This document shows, piece by piece, positions 45,772 through 56,785 of a stretch of 64,000 nt of DNA (position 1 is the first letter of the stretch; every line of letters begins with the position of its first letter). The position numbers and the translations under genes are program-made. The notes under the pieces are model-generated. The model did no database searches. It was not told the origin of the DNA and saw nothing but the letters and a program-made list of their open reading frames with translations. Source of the stretch: Thysanoteuthis rhombus (lineage: Eukaryota; Mollusca; Cephalopoda; Oegopsida; Thysanoteuthidae); the NCBI GenBank assembly GCA_963457665.1, contig OY735213.1, positions 54,192,910 through 54,256,909 of the forward strand, written 5' to 3'.

Positions 45772-46195
45772 ATCAATAGATGACTTTTTAAGCGTTTGTT
45801 TTTAACAGTGTTGCCAAGTATCGTTTGTTATTAAGAGCTAAAACTGAGTGCAAAAATGGCTAAAATCGGCTCTCTTTTTCTATTTCCAGCTAAATTTATA
45901 GCTAAAAATGTAATATATACTCATTGAAAGCCCAGTTACCAAATACTATAATCCATGTACAAAGGCCCTAGAACAAATTATTGAAGAAAATTGTACACTT
46001 TCATTAATTTAAACTTACTAATTGCTTTTTTAATGGCCAAATTTCCAGAAAAAATATCCTCACATTTATCTTTCTCCTCCTCCTCTTCCTGTCACTGCTA
46101 CTTCGTCTAGAATCTCTATGAAATCGAAAATTATTGATATGGATGTATAGATGGTGTACACATCGTTGAACTTAGGGTTCTTGTTTCCGTATATT
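45772..46195. repeat. Dispersed repeat family H, copy 2
   Basis: AATAGATGAC, GTATCGTTTGTTATTAAGAG, AATGGCTAAAATCGGCTC, TACTTCGTCTAGAATCTCTA and GATATGGATGTATAGATGGT parallel copy 1 at 20.5 kb over more than 400 bp. Confidence 0.65.
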
Positions 46196-46763
46196 TTCCT
46201 TCATTTTCATTCTCATTTCGCCAAGCTACAGTCGTAGACAGAGGCAGGAGTGAAGAACCCGAACAATAGAAATCCCACGTCCAATTTACGGGGAGGCAAC
46301 TCTTTACTGATTTCATTTCCTAGATTGAAAATGTAATCACTGAATAGTTGCTTCTCCTAAATTAGGTGAGGATTGTTGAAAGAAAGAGGATAGTGTTGCG
46401 CACAGCCACATTGTTTGGGTGGAAGGAAGATTGTAATGCACCAGTCTTCTAAATAAGAAGGTCCTTCAAACCTGGTTGAATCAGCTTTTGAATACCGAAA
46501 TTTACTTGGGCTGGAATACCGTCCAGTGGCACCGGCGTGAAATTCATAAGTATTTCAACTAACAGACAGGTTTTTATGTTTATTTACCAAACATTAATGT
46601 AGTTCAACACAAGGCCGCTAGCTGCTTACAGTATACGGAGTTCCTATTACTCATCTAAACACAGATTTTTTCCCCAATCTTCGACATTTTGCTTTACACC
46701 ATTTCGCCTTTTACGAAAAACTTACTTTAGTGCCTGTTTTCGCAAAACAAAATTAATCAGAAG
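46196..46763. other. Sequence upstream of the candidate coding exon
   Basis: It is largely free of repeats seen elsewhere. It would contain the promoter and 5' UTR of the exon at 46764 if that gene is real. No clear TATA box or initiator was identified. Confidence 0.35.
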
Positions 46764-46892
46764 ATGATCGTCGTTCCTCGTCTGTTTTGTCGCAAGCTGT
46801 CATTGAAGCAGCGCGTGCTCCGAGCGGCGAGAGTGGCGGAACCAAGCTCTTTCGCCAGGAATTATACTCAGCAACTCAGCATCGCTGTGTCT
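46764..46892 (+). CDS. Candidate first coding exon: mitochondrial-type presequence
   Basis: An ATG with A at -3 opens 43 codons that run without a stop to a consensus splice donor, GTGAGT at 46893. The translation starts MIVVPRLFCRKLSLKQRVLR and ends with the residues NYTQQLSIAVS. It holds seven Arg and two Lys in 43 residues, no Asp and only one Glu, and hydrophobic residues are spaced between the basic ones, as in amphipathic mitochondrial targeting peptides. CpG density and GC content are well above the neighbouring DNA. The frame stops five codons past the donor (TGA), which supports an exon end there. The next exon was not found, so the rest of the gene would lie far downstream or outside the window. 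The product is unknown and no family was recognised. A chance open stretch remains possible. Confidence 0.45.
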
Positions 46893-47774
46893 GTGAGTAT
46901 CTGTGTTTGATTTCCATGCATTCGTTGATAAGATGTGCCCTAAGGCACTAGGAATGCTGGAGAGAGATCGTAAAGGTGTTACGCTTAGCGTAAAACTGAC
47001 AGATATTGAAGAAGGTTATTTTTGGAGTCTGGCAACGCTTCAAAATTCTTTTCCCGTTTAAATTAACGGTAATTTATCCTTCGATAATGAATTTCGGCTT
47101 ACGAGTAGATATGTCAATCAGATATAGAATTAACTAACTGAAAACCAGCTAGTTTCGGCGGAAGACCTAAATGGTGCCAACTGATATTTGATCCAGATAT
47201 GAGAAATTATTTACTTCAAAAATTAAATTTATTTATTGTTTTGATTGGTCGAAATTTGTTTTCTTTTTCACGTATCATGATTCAATTCAACTTTATCAAA
47301 TCATGATCTCATACATGATTGGACTGTTTGTGTGTTTTTATCCCTCTACCATTACTGCTACTGGTGTTTCACTGTCCAAGTTAAGTGTGACAATAAACGC
47401 CGAAAACTTTTATAGAAATGAATCTTATTGCAAGAAATCTCTATACAAATTGTAATAAGAATGACCGGAGAAGATTCAGACATAATAATTAATTGTTTCC
47501 TATGTTTAGAACCGGATATTGACAAGTTTCCAGTTGGTGATAAGCAGAAATTGAAACTTTCTTCTTTTTAGGCTGGATTCAAAGAATCTTTTTTCGCTTT
47601 TTTCGCTTCCAGATTCGTGTTACTCGCATGAAATCAAGCTTAGGGTAAAATGCAGTTTTCAGAGAGGAAAATTGTTTCAACCACTAAAGATCATTTTCCT
47701 TTGCTGTAAGGTTTCTAAATGATCTATACCTATGAAGGGGCTTAAATATTTATTTTTCTCTCTTTACATTAGAG
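46893..47774. other. AT-rich sequence, possible first intron
   Basis: No repeat or exon with good acceptor/donor logic was recognised. Confidence 0.35.
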
Positions 47775-48010
47775 GTTCCCGGCCAGGGGGGTCCCCACTC
47801 CCCAAACGGAAATTTTAGGATTGGCAAATTCAAACTGCCAAAATAGTTAGATTTTATCACGTCTTCCTCAACCCATTGCTCACCATTCCACAAAAATCCA
47901 TAAAATTTCATTCAGTACTTTCAGGGATATCGTGTAGACTGACGAACGAATAGACGAAAAGACACGACCGATTACGTATACCTCTTTTCAACCTCGATGA
48001 CAGAGGTAAA
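47775..48010. repeat. Family T-like fragment with hAT-like left edge
   Basis: AGAGGTTCCCGGCCAGGGGG opens it. CCCATTGCTCACCATTCCAC, ATTTCATTCAGTACTTTCAG and a TTTCAACCTCGATGACAGAG end follow, resembling the end of the 22.6-23.4 kb element. Confidence 0.4.
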
Positions 48011-48454
48011 ATATAGTGAAGAGGATGAATGCTCGAAAAGGTTGGGAGCCTCTGTTGTGGATAGATAAAACAATGCGTACTCAGAGCCATACGAATTATG
48101 ACCTACCCATGGTATCATACCAAACAACAAACGTCATTATGATCATCATCATGGCTGCACTTGACGCACTCATCGTTGATGTAACAATAAAAAAAGATAA
48201 TCTCTGATCCATTACAGACTTGGGAGAAAACTTTTTTGATGTATCCGTGGGAACAAAACAAGCCTGGGTACATCGTTGCCGTTCTTCCTGCGCTTTACCC
48301 GAACTGCCTCTCAAATGGTACAAAATTATCCAACGCCATTAGTCACCTGCTTCCGCTTTGTACCAATCGCATCCAGTTTGTACGGCTACTCTGCATTGAT
48401 CCGCTCTGCAGAATACGAAAGTGCACTTCTTTGTTTCAATTTTCTATTCTTTTC
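48011..48454. other. Unassigned spacer
   Basis: Moderately GC-rich near 48240-48420, but open frames there have no recognisable domain and no splice logic. Confidence 0.35.
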
Positions 48455-48890
48455 TTTTTGGGGGAACCGTCAATCGAAACTGTCACCAGAACTGTCAATG
48501 TAGGTTTCTTTCAGTTTTCAAATTCGTCTGGCTGGCTGACTGGCTGGCTGGCTGGCTGGCTAGCTGGCTATGTGTGTATCACAGGCCACACCAATTGAGC
48601 TAGAGGACTGAGGTTTTACACACTCACTCTTTATTATGTCGACGGAAACAGATGCTCTGTTTCTTGAAAATCCACCCCCTAAATAGGTTTTTTAATGGGA
48701 GTTAAGTTTGCGATGTGATTTTATGCTAAATTGATCCCTTAGTTTGAGTCCGCTTGTTTTGTTTGTTGTTTTCTTTGGGGGGGGGATCAGATGTTTATTG
48801 TGATCGTTGCTTAACAAAAAGTGAGAGAAGTAACTTACTTATTTGTCACCCACTTTTCCAATCTTTTTTTAATTGATCACCTCCAAAATG
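48455..48890 (-). repeat. Family B, copy 4 (inverted), with (GGCT)n
   Basis: The minus-strand reading restores the family B order. Plus-strand words include GAAACTGTCACCAGAACTGT, a (GGCT)n expansion at 48528-48569, GTGTGTATCACAGGCCACAC, ATTTTATGCTAAATTGATCC and AGAGAAGTAACTTACTTATT. The GGCT expansion is unique to this copy. Confidence 0.65.
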
Positions 48891-48929
48891 GCAAAGTGCC
48901 AATAGATATTGGTCACATGACGGTTTCTA

Positions 48930-49143
48930 TTGTTTAATTTCCCATTACCAATTCACTCTGTTTTATTTCTTCTTCCTTTCTCTCTTCTGTTTTTCTTTCT
49001 TTTCTTTTTCTTTTCGTTTTTCCTTCTTTCTCTCTTGTTTCCTTTCTTTCGTTTCATCGTTTCACCCCCCCCCCCCCATTCTCCTTCTCTCTGCATTGCA
49101 ATTTCTATCTCTATCTCTATGCCATTCTATTTCTATTTCTCTT

Positions 49144-49214
<71 letters not shown>
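48930..49214. repeat. Pyrimidine tract with (CT)n
   Basis: It contains a C12 run at about 49066-49077 and pure (CT)n at 49151-49213. The open frame over it is compositional. Confidence 0.92.
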
Positions 49215-49217
<3 letters not shown>

Positions 49218-49689
49218 TTCACCACCTCACTTATTACATAAATAACCCCGTCATTTCTGACGGGTATATCCTAGTTACACATATAATAGTCCTATTCTAT
49301 CACTAATACTCTCATCTATTATTGGCCACTGATAGTCCATTTCATGATTTTCGATGCACTCCTGTAATAAAATGAATTACATTATATTAGAGAAAAATAT
49401 TTGCAATAAATTTGCATTATAGATACGATAGCCTTATTCCGTCAAAGGGGAAGTGATGACGTTGCGGAAAGTTACTGGGCAGCGATGAGAAAAAAACCGA
49501 ATTTTTGCAAACTTTCACTTGGCTCAGATTCAGTTGGCGCTAAAGTACGACAGTAATCATTGCATCATTTTTTACCACTACTGCCAGAATTTGCTGTGTC
49601 ATTATTTATGTAATCATTAGATTGAATAGACATTGTGATGTTTATTTAATAAATTCAGACTCGTAATATATCTCAGGCTACACGAACAC
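49215..49689. other. Unassigned spacer
   Basis: No shared repeat was recognised. A GTGATGACGTTGCGG word near 49453 holds a CRE half site only. Confidence 0.35.
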
Positions 49690-50053
49690 TTAATCACAAA
49701 ATGATGATGATGATGATAATTAATTGTAAGAAAAAAATTAACCATGACTGGGTACAAAGCAAAATGGCGTTCGACGTAGTCACCATAGTCAAATTCGTCA
49801 TCACGTGAAGAGCAATAATATTTACGTGTGAATGACTCGGTATTTATAGAAAGTCAAACAAAAACGTTTAATGTATATATATATATATCCCTCAGATGAA
49901 AGAGAAACTGTTACTTTATTTCTGGAATGGAATCTTTTACAAAACAAAACCAACGATCGTCATAGGAGAAAAAGAACAGAATCCTGACATGATTCACCAA
50001 ATGTCTGTCCATCTGTATGTGACCACGCAACATGTCCTCATGGAATTCTGAAT
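49690..50053 (+). repeat. Dispersed repeat family W, copy 1
   Basis: AATGATGATGATGATAATTA, TGAAAGAGAAACTGTTACTT, TATTTCTGGAATGGAATCTT, GATTCACCAAATGTCTGTCC and ACCACGCAACATGTCC are collinear with 50365-50700. A family F foldback element sits between the two copies. Confidence 0.65.
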
Positions 50054-50324
50054 CCAGGTCAAAAGACACCGAGGACAAAGGCATCAGTCAGAAGGACAAC
50101 AGTGTAACACGGACTACTGCTGGTTACAATCGTGTTGGGTAAAAAGGCATCTGTCAAAAGAACGTTTTAGTGCGTATGTTTTAACTGAATTTGTACTAAT
50201 TGAGTAATTTAATGAAATTGAATTTACACTTTCGTTCATTTAAATTTGCAAAAAATAATGAATTAAATGACTTGATAAGATGCCTTTCATCTTGATGCCT
50301 TTCATCTTGATGCCTTTTGACTGG
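50054..50324. mobile_element. Foldback miniature element, family F, copy 2
   Basis: It starts CCAGGTCAAAAGACACCGAG and ends GATGCCTTTTGACTGG. It shares ACGGACTACTGCTGGTTACA, TAAAAAGGCATCTGTCAAAA and TTTGTACTAATTGAGTAATT with the 36.5 kb copy. Near the right end TGCCTTTCATCTTGA is repeated in tandem. Confidence 0.7.
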
Positions 50325-50364
50325 TCATCGATATTATGTCACAGGTTACATAAACAGTTTGCCA

Positions 50365-50700
50365 TATAAAATGATGATGATAATTATTCGCTGAAGAAAT
50401 AAATGTTTGAGATGTCTACTTATAATATATTTATATAAAAATTAAACGGAACGTTTGGTTTATCTTTTAGTTGAAAGAGAAGTCGACACTTTACTTCCGG
50501 AATGGAATGTTTAACAAAACAAAAAAGAATTATGTGATGAAAAAAATGAATAACATCCTAATATGATTCACTCAATGTCTGTCCGTCTATATACGACAGC
50601 GTAAATCAGGAACCACAAAATATATCTACATCAAGTATTCTGTGCTAATGGGACCTCTTGGCGTATTTTTAGCAAGTTAGTTTATGAAAGTTTCTCTATT
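50365..50700 (+). repeat. Dispersed repeat family W, copy 2
   Basis: AAATGATGATGATAATTATT, TTGAAAGAGAAGTCGACACT, TTACTTCCGGAATGGAATGT, GATTCACTCAATGTCTGTCC and TTCTGTGCTAATGGGACC occur in the copy 1 order, with TTTTTAGCAAGTTAGTTTAT at the end as at 32.0 kb. Confidence 0.65.
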
Positions 50701-50809
50701 AAATGTACTAGAGAGGGTTCTGCATTCCCCCGATAATAATGATCTTGTCAGCATATACGTCTCCAGCTGAATTCATTACTTATACATTCACGAATAAATA
50801 ACTGGCAAA

Positions 50810-51250
50810 GTTTCGTATAACTGATTTGACCGATGTCTTTGACAGCATGACGGGGTTAGGAGTGATCAATTAAAACGTGGGAAGAATGGGTAATCAATGA
50901 ATAAGTTACTTCTCTCGCCTTTTGTTGGACAGTAATCACTAAAAAGTCTGGATTTTCAAAACACAAGTGGGCACAAAATTTAGCATAAACCCCTCACTAA
51001 AAACCCATTTGAATGGGGGTTTAAAAAAAGGGGGGTTACATAAGGATATAAAATGGGGTTTTGAAAGCAAAACACCTGTTCTTTCTGGTCATAAGGAGTA
51101 AATGTCCAAATTTTCACCTCTCTAACTCCATTGATACGGTCTGTACGTGCAATACATACATAGATAGCCAGACTCACTTAAAAACTGATGTTTAGTACGC
51201 TGATGGTGACAGTTTTGGGTGACGGTTTCTAATAACAAGAGTAATAACTA
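50810..51250 (+). repeat. Dispersed repeat family B, copy 5
   Basis: GGAGTGATCAATTAAAACGT, TTTTGTTGGACAGTAATCAC, CACAAGTGGGCACAAAATTT, CATAAGGAGTAAATGTCCAA, GCAATACATACATAGATAGC and GGTGACAGTTTTGGGTGACG appear in family order. Confidence 0.75.
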
Positions 51251-51693
51251 AGAGTAAAAAAAAATAATAATAAAACAAAAACATGGCACCAACATTTAAG
51301 AGACAGAAGAGACAGAAGAAATGTTCCAAACGAGGTTTTGAAATTAACTTGGGGATTTTATACGAATGGATGGCTTTTTGGGAAATTCATTAAAATTACT
51401 GGTTGGAGGAAGGGAGTGCGTGTTTTTTGGTCGGTTTTGGAAGATAATCCCAGGAAGGACAGGTCTTATGGGACTTGAAGAAAATTACAAGCATTTCATT
51501 CTGTTCTGACCTCGTTTACAAAAGGTTGTTCATAATGGCTGTCAGCCTCGGCGAATTTTTCACCTTTTCTTCCCTCTTACTTGCACTTCCTTTATTAGTG
51601 GTATTAGAAGAATTTCACCCAAATGTCTGGATCAAGTGATAGGAAGTCTCCTCAAATGATCAGCACCATTCTCAATATTCTTCTTTTTCTTTT
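51251..51693. other. Unassigned spacer
   Basis: No gene or shared repeat was recognised. Confidence 0.4.
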
Positions 51694-51766
51694 CTATTAT
51701 TATTATTATTATTACCATCATTATTATCATTATTATTATCATTATTATTATTATTATTATTATTAT

Positions 51767-51800
<34 letters not shown>
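51694..51800. repeat. (ATT)n(AGT)n microsatellite
   Basis: Trinucleotide runs precede GTTGAACCCCACAGAAGGAT, which may be the end of a further unidentified repeat extending to about 51960. Confidence 0.9.
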
Positions 51801-52099
51801 TGAACCCCACAGAAGGATTCGCAGGCATATCTGAATTTCTGAGATGATTTTTCACCCGCTGAACTCTATTGGAAGAGTCCTTTGTTTCGAATGGTGGGTA
51901 AGGAGAAGAGTCCATTGTAACGGACAAAGAGATGAACAAAGAAATCACACTATTATCATTATATTTTGATCACTCTCTTTCGCAATCTATGGCTGAGACG
52001 ATATCAACGATTTAGGGCATAAGAAGTTTAAAGTGAAGTACTTTTTTTCCTTTCTCCAATCTTATTTTGTGTGTTGCAGTTGATGCAGTTGTTGTTGTT

Positions 52100-53290
52100 G
52101 TTGCTGCCATCATCATCATCATCATCCTGAGTCTGTATGTGACCACCAGTTGCCTGATGGTCCTTGCTGAGTGACAGCAAGTCTCCTCAAGTCTCCAGTC
52201 CACCTATCAACATTCTCACAGTCTACAGCAGAGTTGTAGTTTGCATATTCTAATCCGATGTATAGCAGTCATTGCTGAAGGCAACAACAATAAGTTTTCT
52301 CAGGTCTCCAGCCCTCCACGCAGCGTCCTCGTTAATTACAACAGTGCTGTGGCTTGTACTATTACAACCCTCCCCGCTTTTCTAAAATGTATGCCATGTT
52401 CTTTCCAGTTATTAGACAACTGTCAAATGCTAGAGGACCCTTAGTCTCTAATTTCCAGTACTCTCCTCGGTACCCTTGCAGCAGTGCTGGGGTCTGCAGA
52501 GTCTCGATTTTTACTCTTATCCTTAACCCATCGAATCTTGATTTCAATGTATATGGTACTGTTCCCAATGCGTCTACTTTTATTGGCACCACCTTCGTCC
52601 TCGTGTTCATATCTTTCTCAGTACCCCAGGCCGTCCTGGCACTTTCCCAGCTTTCCACTCTCTTCCGTATTGGCTATGTGGCCAGCAGGCATAGCCACGT
52701 CTATGATTTGACAGGTTCTCCCTTCCTTGTCCACAACCACCAGGTATGGCCTTGTTGTTTGGTAGGGGTTGGTAGGTTTGGATGTCAAAGCCCAAGACTA
52801 ATTCATAGTTTCTACTTCCAAGGTCAGTATCTAGTTTGTGCTGGTGCAATCTGTCTAAATGTCCGAATTCCAATCGTTTGCATAGTTCCCAGTTTATGGC
52901 TGTCGCTACTCTGTCGTGTCTGTGCCTATACTCTTCTTAGGCTAGCTTGTGGCATTCACTGTTTAAGTAGTTTATCATCTCATCCCTTTCTCCACGGAAT
53001 CGGCATTTGCTGTTTTTCTGGGTTCTGTCAATCTTCTCCATAGTTTGTCCAAATGCATTTGCTTTGGGCTGTTATGATGAGGGATTATGTTTCTCTTTTC
53101 AGGCGTCCTTCGCGTAACCATGCCCATGGTCGTTCGTCAACTATATTTACTATCTGTCTTTTGAATTCGCCATGGATTTTATCTTCTGTTCCTATTTTCT
53201 GTCCTTGTTATTTTCTTTACAGCTACCTTTTTATTGTTTTTGGCACAAATTCGAGTGCTTTTGTTGTCATTATCGTTTATAATATTAATC
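52100..53290 (-). pseudogene. 5'-truncated RLE-type LINE (same family as 58.6 kb)
   Basis: On the minus strand this corresponds to roughly the last 270 residues plus the 3' UTR of the element at 58.6-62.6 kb. The plus-strand shadow translation at 53053-53190 (AVMMRDYVSLF, SPWI) matches the antisense of residues around 950-1000. The region near 52607-52870 covers the part before and into the endonuclease (FDIQT, then a broken RRP..IVD block). Positions 52658-52500 give the TKVVPIKVDALGTVP and RVKIETLQTPALL blocks. Frameshifts disrupt it throughout. Its 3' UTR (52120-52330) contains two tail modules and a 9 bp-stem GCAA hairpin. It is non-functional. Confidence 0.85.
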
Positions 53291-53379
53291 ATGTACACTA
53301 ACTGAAGACTGAATGAAAATCAGTTCATATATAGCTACGATACGGGTAAGTGCGTAAGATACGATATTCCAGATCCTGG

Positions 53380-53710
53380 ACTATTGTCTTAATAGGTGAA
53401 AAAATATCTTCCAAAGCAAGAGGAATTCCTGGATCTGCTCAAAGATTAGATCAATTTATCTTTAGCCTATGGTCCACCCTTCCAGAAAATGTCATTGAAA
53501 TCAATTGACAGCCATTAGCGAATACATATGAATATATGAAATACTTTCTACGCCCAAATTCAATGAATGCTCTCTGCACTCAAAGTCTACCCTCCCCTTT
53601 TCATTGCAATTCATCGAGAACCTTTGGAGATATTGAGTGGACAAACAGACAAACCTACGTGAATACATACATCTCTTCTAAATTAATTGACATAGATGAA
53701 TTACCCGGCG
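53380..53710. repeat. Family T-like units
   Basis: Words such as AGCCTATGGTCCACCCTTCC, AGAAAATGTCATTGAAATCA, TTCATTGCAATTCATCGAGA, ACCTTTGGAGATATTGAGTG and CTACGTGAATACATACATCT match the 22.6-23.4 kb array and its terminal block. Confidence 0.5.
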
Positions 53711-54897
53711 AAACTTTTTTATCATTTTTTGTTCTTGGGAATTGAGTGTTACCTTCTGATTGCTTATATCGAAAATTATGATGCGTAGGAAAAAGGGCTA
53801 TTATCCCCTTGAAACCTTGATTGTGTGATTAGAATCTTGATATTTTGCAATTTGCCTATTTTGCCTCGTTTCATTTCAAGATATTTGAAAGCTGCAAATT
53901 CACCATCGAGATAAATCAATCTGACATTTACATCTTCCGAGGATCAACCAGCGTCTCCCACTCGATGTTGCTCATCCCCACGAACAATCCGGGTGGCCGT
54001 GACCAAACCTGTCTTTGGTAGTGTGCCCCAGTCTCCCTGCTAGTTCAAAGGTAAAGATAGCGGGAAACTCGATAAAACCGGCTTGAAGGCTTAGCAGGGA
54101 TATTACTATTTTGAAATCTCTGATGACCTCCCAGCAATACTCAAGGTGTCTAGTGATGTCTTGACTATATTGTATTGCAGGTTAAATGAAGTTCCCAGAA
54201 TTTCCTGATTGACATGTCGAAATATACCTTGAAGGCTTTGCACATGTAAGCAGATGCTTTACGGAGTACTTCCTGGAGCAAAGATCAGAACCATTGTCTT
54301 CGTCGGACTACAGATAAAGAAGACCATGGAGTGCAAGGAATTCCCCAAGAAGTTTACTTGGAAGGAGAAAGCAGCTTAATACATTGATACGGTATTTGAG
54401 CTCTCAGGACAATCACAAGACCGAAAGTTGGGTAGCTAGTTGAGACTATGATGAAGAACTTAGATAATAGGCTGCAGATCGTCCCTGAAATTCCACATCC
54501 TGGGCGCTCTTCAAAGAGAACTTGGGGGTGTATTCGGAGGATTGGGTGGGGGCTTCCATCAGGATAAACTGAACCTTGAACATTGGTACCAAGGAACATA
54601 GTACGAGAATATGATGGATGATTGTATCTTTGGGTCTGGTTCGTTGAAGTGAATTATAGTTCAATCGTATATCTCGAAAGAAATAATTACTTCTTGGTGA
54701 TCACTTTTGTTTAACATTTGTATGAATTTAGATTCATATGTTGTTTTTCTTAAAAAAATGATTTGTGTTTTAATTTGAATGAAATACGCAAATTCACCTG
54801 TACAATGGGTAAATTTCAAAGTATCATTGTGCTGGTCACAAAAGAAAAAAATTGAAGAGAACAATAGACATCTTCAATACTATTTACTGATAAACAA
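53711..54897. other. Unassigned; 53.95-54.65 kb less AT-rich
   Basis: Positions 53950-54650 have a balanced base composition unlike the surrounding repeats and short open stretches in several frames. No known domain, reverse transcriptase or transposase motif was recognised. It may be an old transposon or a diverged gene relic. Confidence 0.3.
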
Positions 54898-55078
54898 TTA
54901 CATGGACATCACGTCTCGCAACATGGATCCCCAGAGATCACATAAAAAATCGTGGCCGATAGAACACAAGATGGAGAGACGAGCTAGACAAATTCTGAAA
55001 GTACTGGTTCTGCGACGCCCATAATAGAGAATCGTGGCGAATCCAGGGGAAGGTTTATGTCCAACGACGGACGTTAAA

Positions 55079-55132
<54 letters not shown>
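54898..55132 (+). mobile_element. RTE/jockey-like LINE 3' end with long GAT tail
   Basis: ACATCACGTCTCGCAACATG, GATCCCCAGAGATCAC, GATGGAGAGACGAGCTAGAC and GTCCAACGACGGACGTTAAA give the family landmarks, followed by (GAT)n to 55132. Only the last ~185 bp of coding sequence are retained. Confidence 0.88.
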
Positions 55133-55134
<2 letters not shown>

Positions 55135-55723
55135 TTAAAAAAAAATAACTCTCACTACCCAGGAACAAACATCACGTTGCACGGTGTTATCACTGCCAGC
55201 AAAAATAATAACGATAGTTTCGCGCAGCTTATGAGAGTGGTTCACGACAATAACGATAATGAATGAAAGAAAGGATAGCGGAGATGATTAGGTTTGTAGT
55301 GGTAGCAGTCGTCGTAGTGGTAGTTATTATTACAGCAGATAATCACAGAAGCAAAGGACAAAAACAATTGAGTTATTCACAATATCCAGTTTCGTCATTC
55401 AACAAAGGAGCATAAAATAGATAATCGTTCGAAGTCTTCTTTTTTTTATTATAATTCTTCTTCGGTACTTTTTATTTCTTTAAACTTCCTTTCTTCAATT
55501 CTCTTCGGTTCATTTTTTTTTTTTTTTCATCTTTTTGTTTTCAATAAATCTTTCTCTCCCTCCCCAACCTCCAGGGAAGACCAAAGTACTCATTCACTCC
55601 ATATTACATTCATCCTTTTTCAGCGAAGCATTCATCCTCTTCGCTCTTACTTCACTCCCCTCTTACTACGATCACGAAGCCAACTCTGAACACTGAAGCC
55701 CCACCTATCCACCCTTTTTATCC
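55133..55723. other. Unassigned spacer, becoming pyrimidine-rich
   Basis: Poly-T runs occur near 55440 and 55516. No gene was recognised. Confidence 0.4.
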
Positions 55724-56075
55724 CCTTCTTCTTCTTCTTCTTCTTCTTCTTCTTCTTCTTCTTCTTCTTCTTCTTCTTCTTCTTTTTCTTCTTCTTCTTC
55801 TTCTTCTTGTCTATTCTCTGATTTCTTCTTTTTCTTCTTCTTCACCCTTTTCTCTGTCTTCTTTCCATTTTTCATATCTTTTGTCTTCTTTTTCTCCTTC
55901 TTCTATTTCTTCTTTTTTTTCTTTTCCTTTTTCCTCAATTCTTCCTTCTTCCCCTTTTTGTCCTTTCTCTGATTTATTCTCTTTTTTCTTCTTCACCCTT
56001 TTTTTTGTCTTCTTTCACTTTTTCATATCTTCTTCTTCTTCTTCTTCTTCTTCTTCTTCTTCTTCTTCTCCCCCC
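55724..56075. repeat. (CTT)n pyrimidine tract
   Basis: Pure (CTT)n lies at about 55728-55780 and 56026-56068, with C/T-rich sequence between. Poly-S/F and K/E frames are compositional. Confidence 0.95.
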
Positions 56076-56239
56076 CCTGTACCATTGCCGTTCAAATAAC
56101 CCAACCTCTTCACCCTCGATTTTTGTACTGTTTCGCCCTCTTCCTCCTCCTTCTTCCTCTTCTTCTTCAAATGAAAAACCATTGTCTTTGTCTTAACAGA
56201 GACATTGACAGCACGAAACAGGAACCAGTATTGTGTTTC

Positions 56240-56385
56240 AGGCATTCATAATCGGGGACGCGCCGTTAGCTTGCCGCCGATTTAATAGCCGTGCCGTCGA
56301 CTACACCGGAAGCAGGTGTCTAATGGGGAGATAATACACCGTAACTTCCGGAAGCTCTTTGCAATAGAAAACGAACTGAATTCAT
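56240..56385. promoter_or_regulatory. CpG-rich block with ETS-type sites
   Basis: The segment has many CpGs (GGGGACGCGCCGTTAGC, GCCGTGCCGTCGAC). It holds ACCGGAAGC (from 56305) and a palindromic CTTCCGGAAG (56345-56354), the core of ETS-factor sites. It lacks a recognisable exon or donor. A promoter or enhancer role is inferred from composition only. Confidence 0.3.
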
Positions 56386-56449
56386 GATCAATGAATGATT
56401 GACCTGACCATTTTTTTCTTTATCTTTTTTCGAATTTATTATAACATTT

Positions 56450-56785
56450 TGCTTCTTTTTGTACTAATAACATGGCTGAATCTTTTTTGTACAGCTAACT
56501 CGGTTGAATCTTTGTGTACGACAAACGCGGCCCAATCTTCGTGTACTACAAATATGATTAGATCTTTTTGTGCTACTAACGTAGTTAAATCTTTCTTTAC
56601 TACTAATTTGGTTACATTTTTGTGTACTACAAACGCAGTTGAATCTTTTTTTGTACAACTAAGGCAGTTAGACCTTCGTATATTACAGACGCGTCTAAAT
56701 CTCTTTGTACAACTATCGTAGTTGATTTTTTTTACTACTAGTTTGTTTAAATCTTTTTTCACTTCTAACGCGGTTAAATCATCAG
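56450..56785. repeat. 27 bp minisatellite, about 12 diverged units
   Basis: The units run roughly GTTGAATCTTTTTGTACTAC then AAACGCG, with 25-29 bp periods. Because most units are 27 bp, both strands remain open over much of it. The plus strand gives nine-residue repeats like TTNAVESFC and the minus strand gives repeats like DSTAFVVHK. Neither has a recognised fold or start context, so it is annotated as a tandem repeat rather than a gene. Confidence 0.8.

Noticed and set aside
52354-53043. 229-codon plus-strand frame
   Set aside because: It is the antisense of a truncated RLE-type LINE; the homology is on the minus strand.
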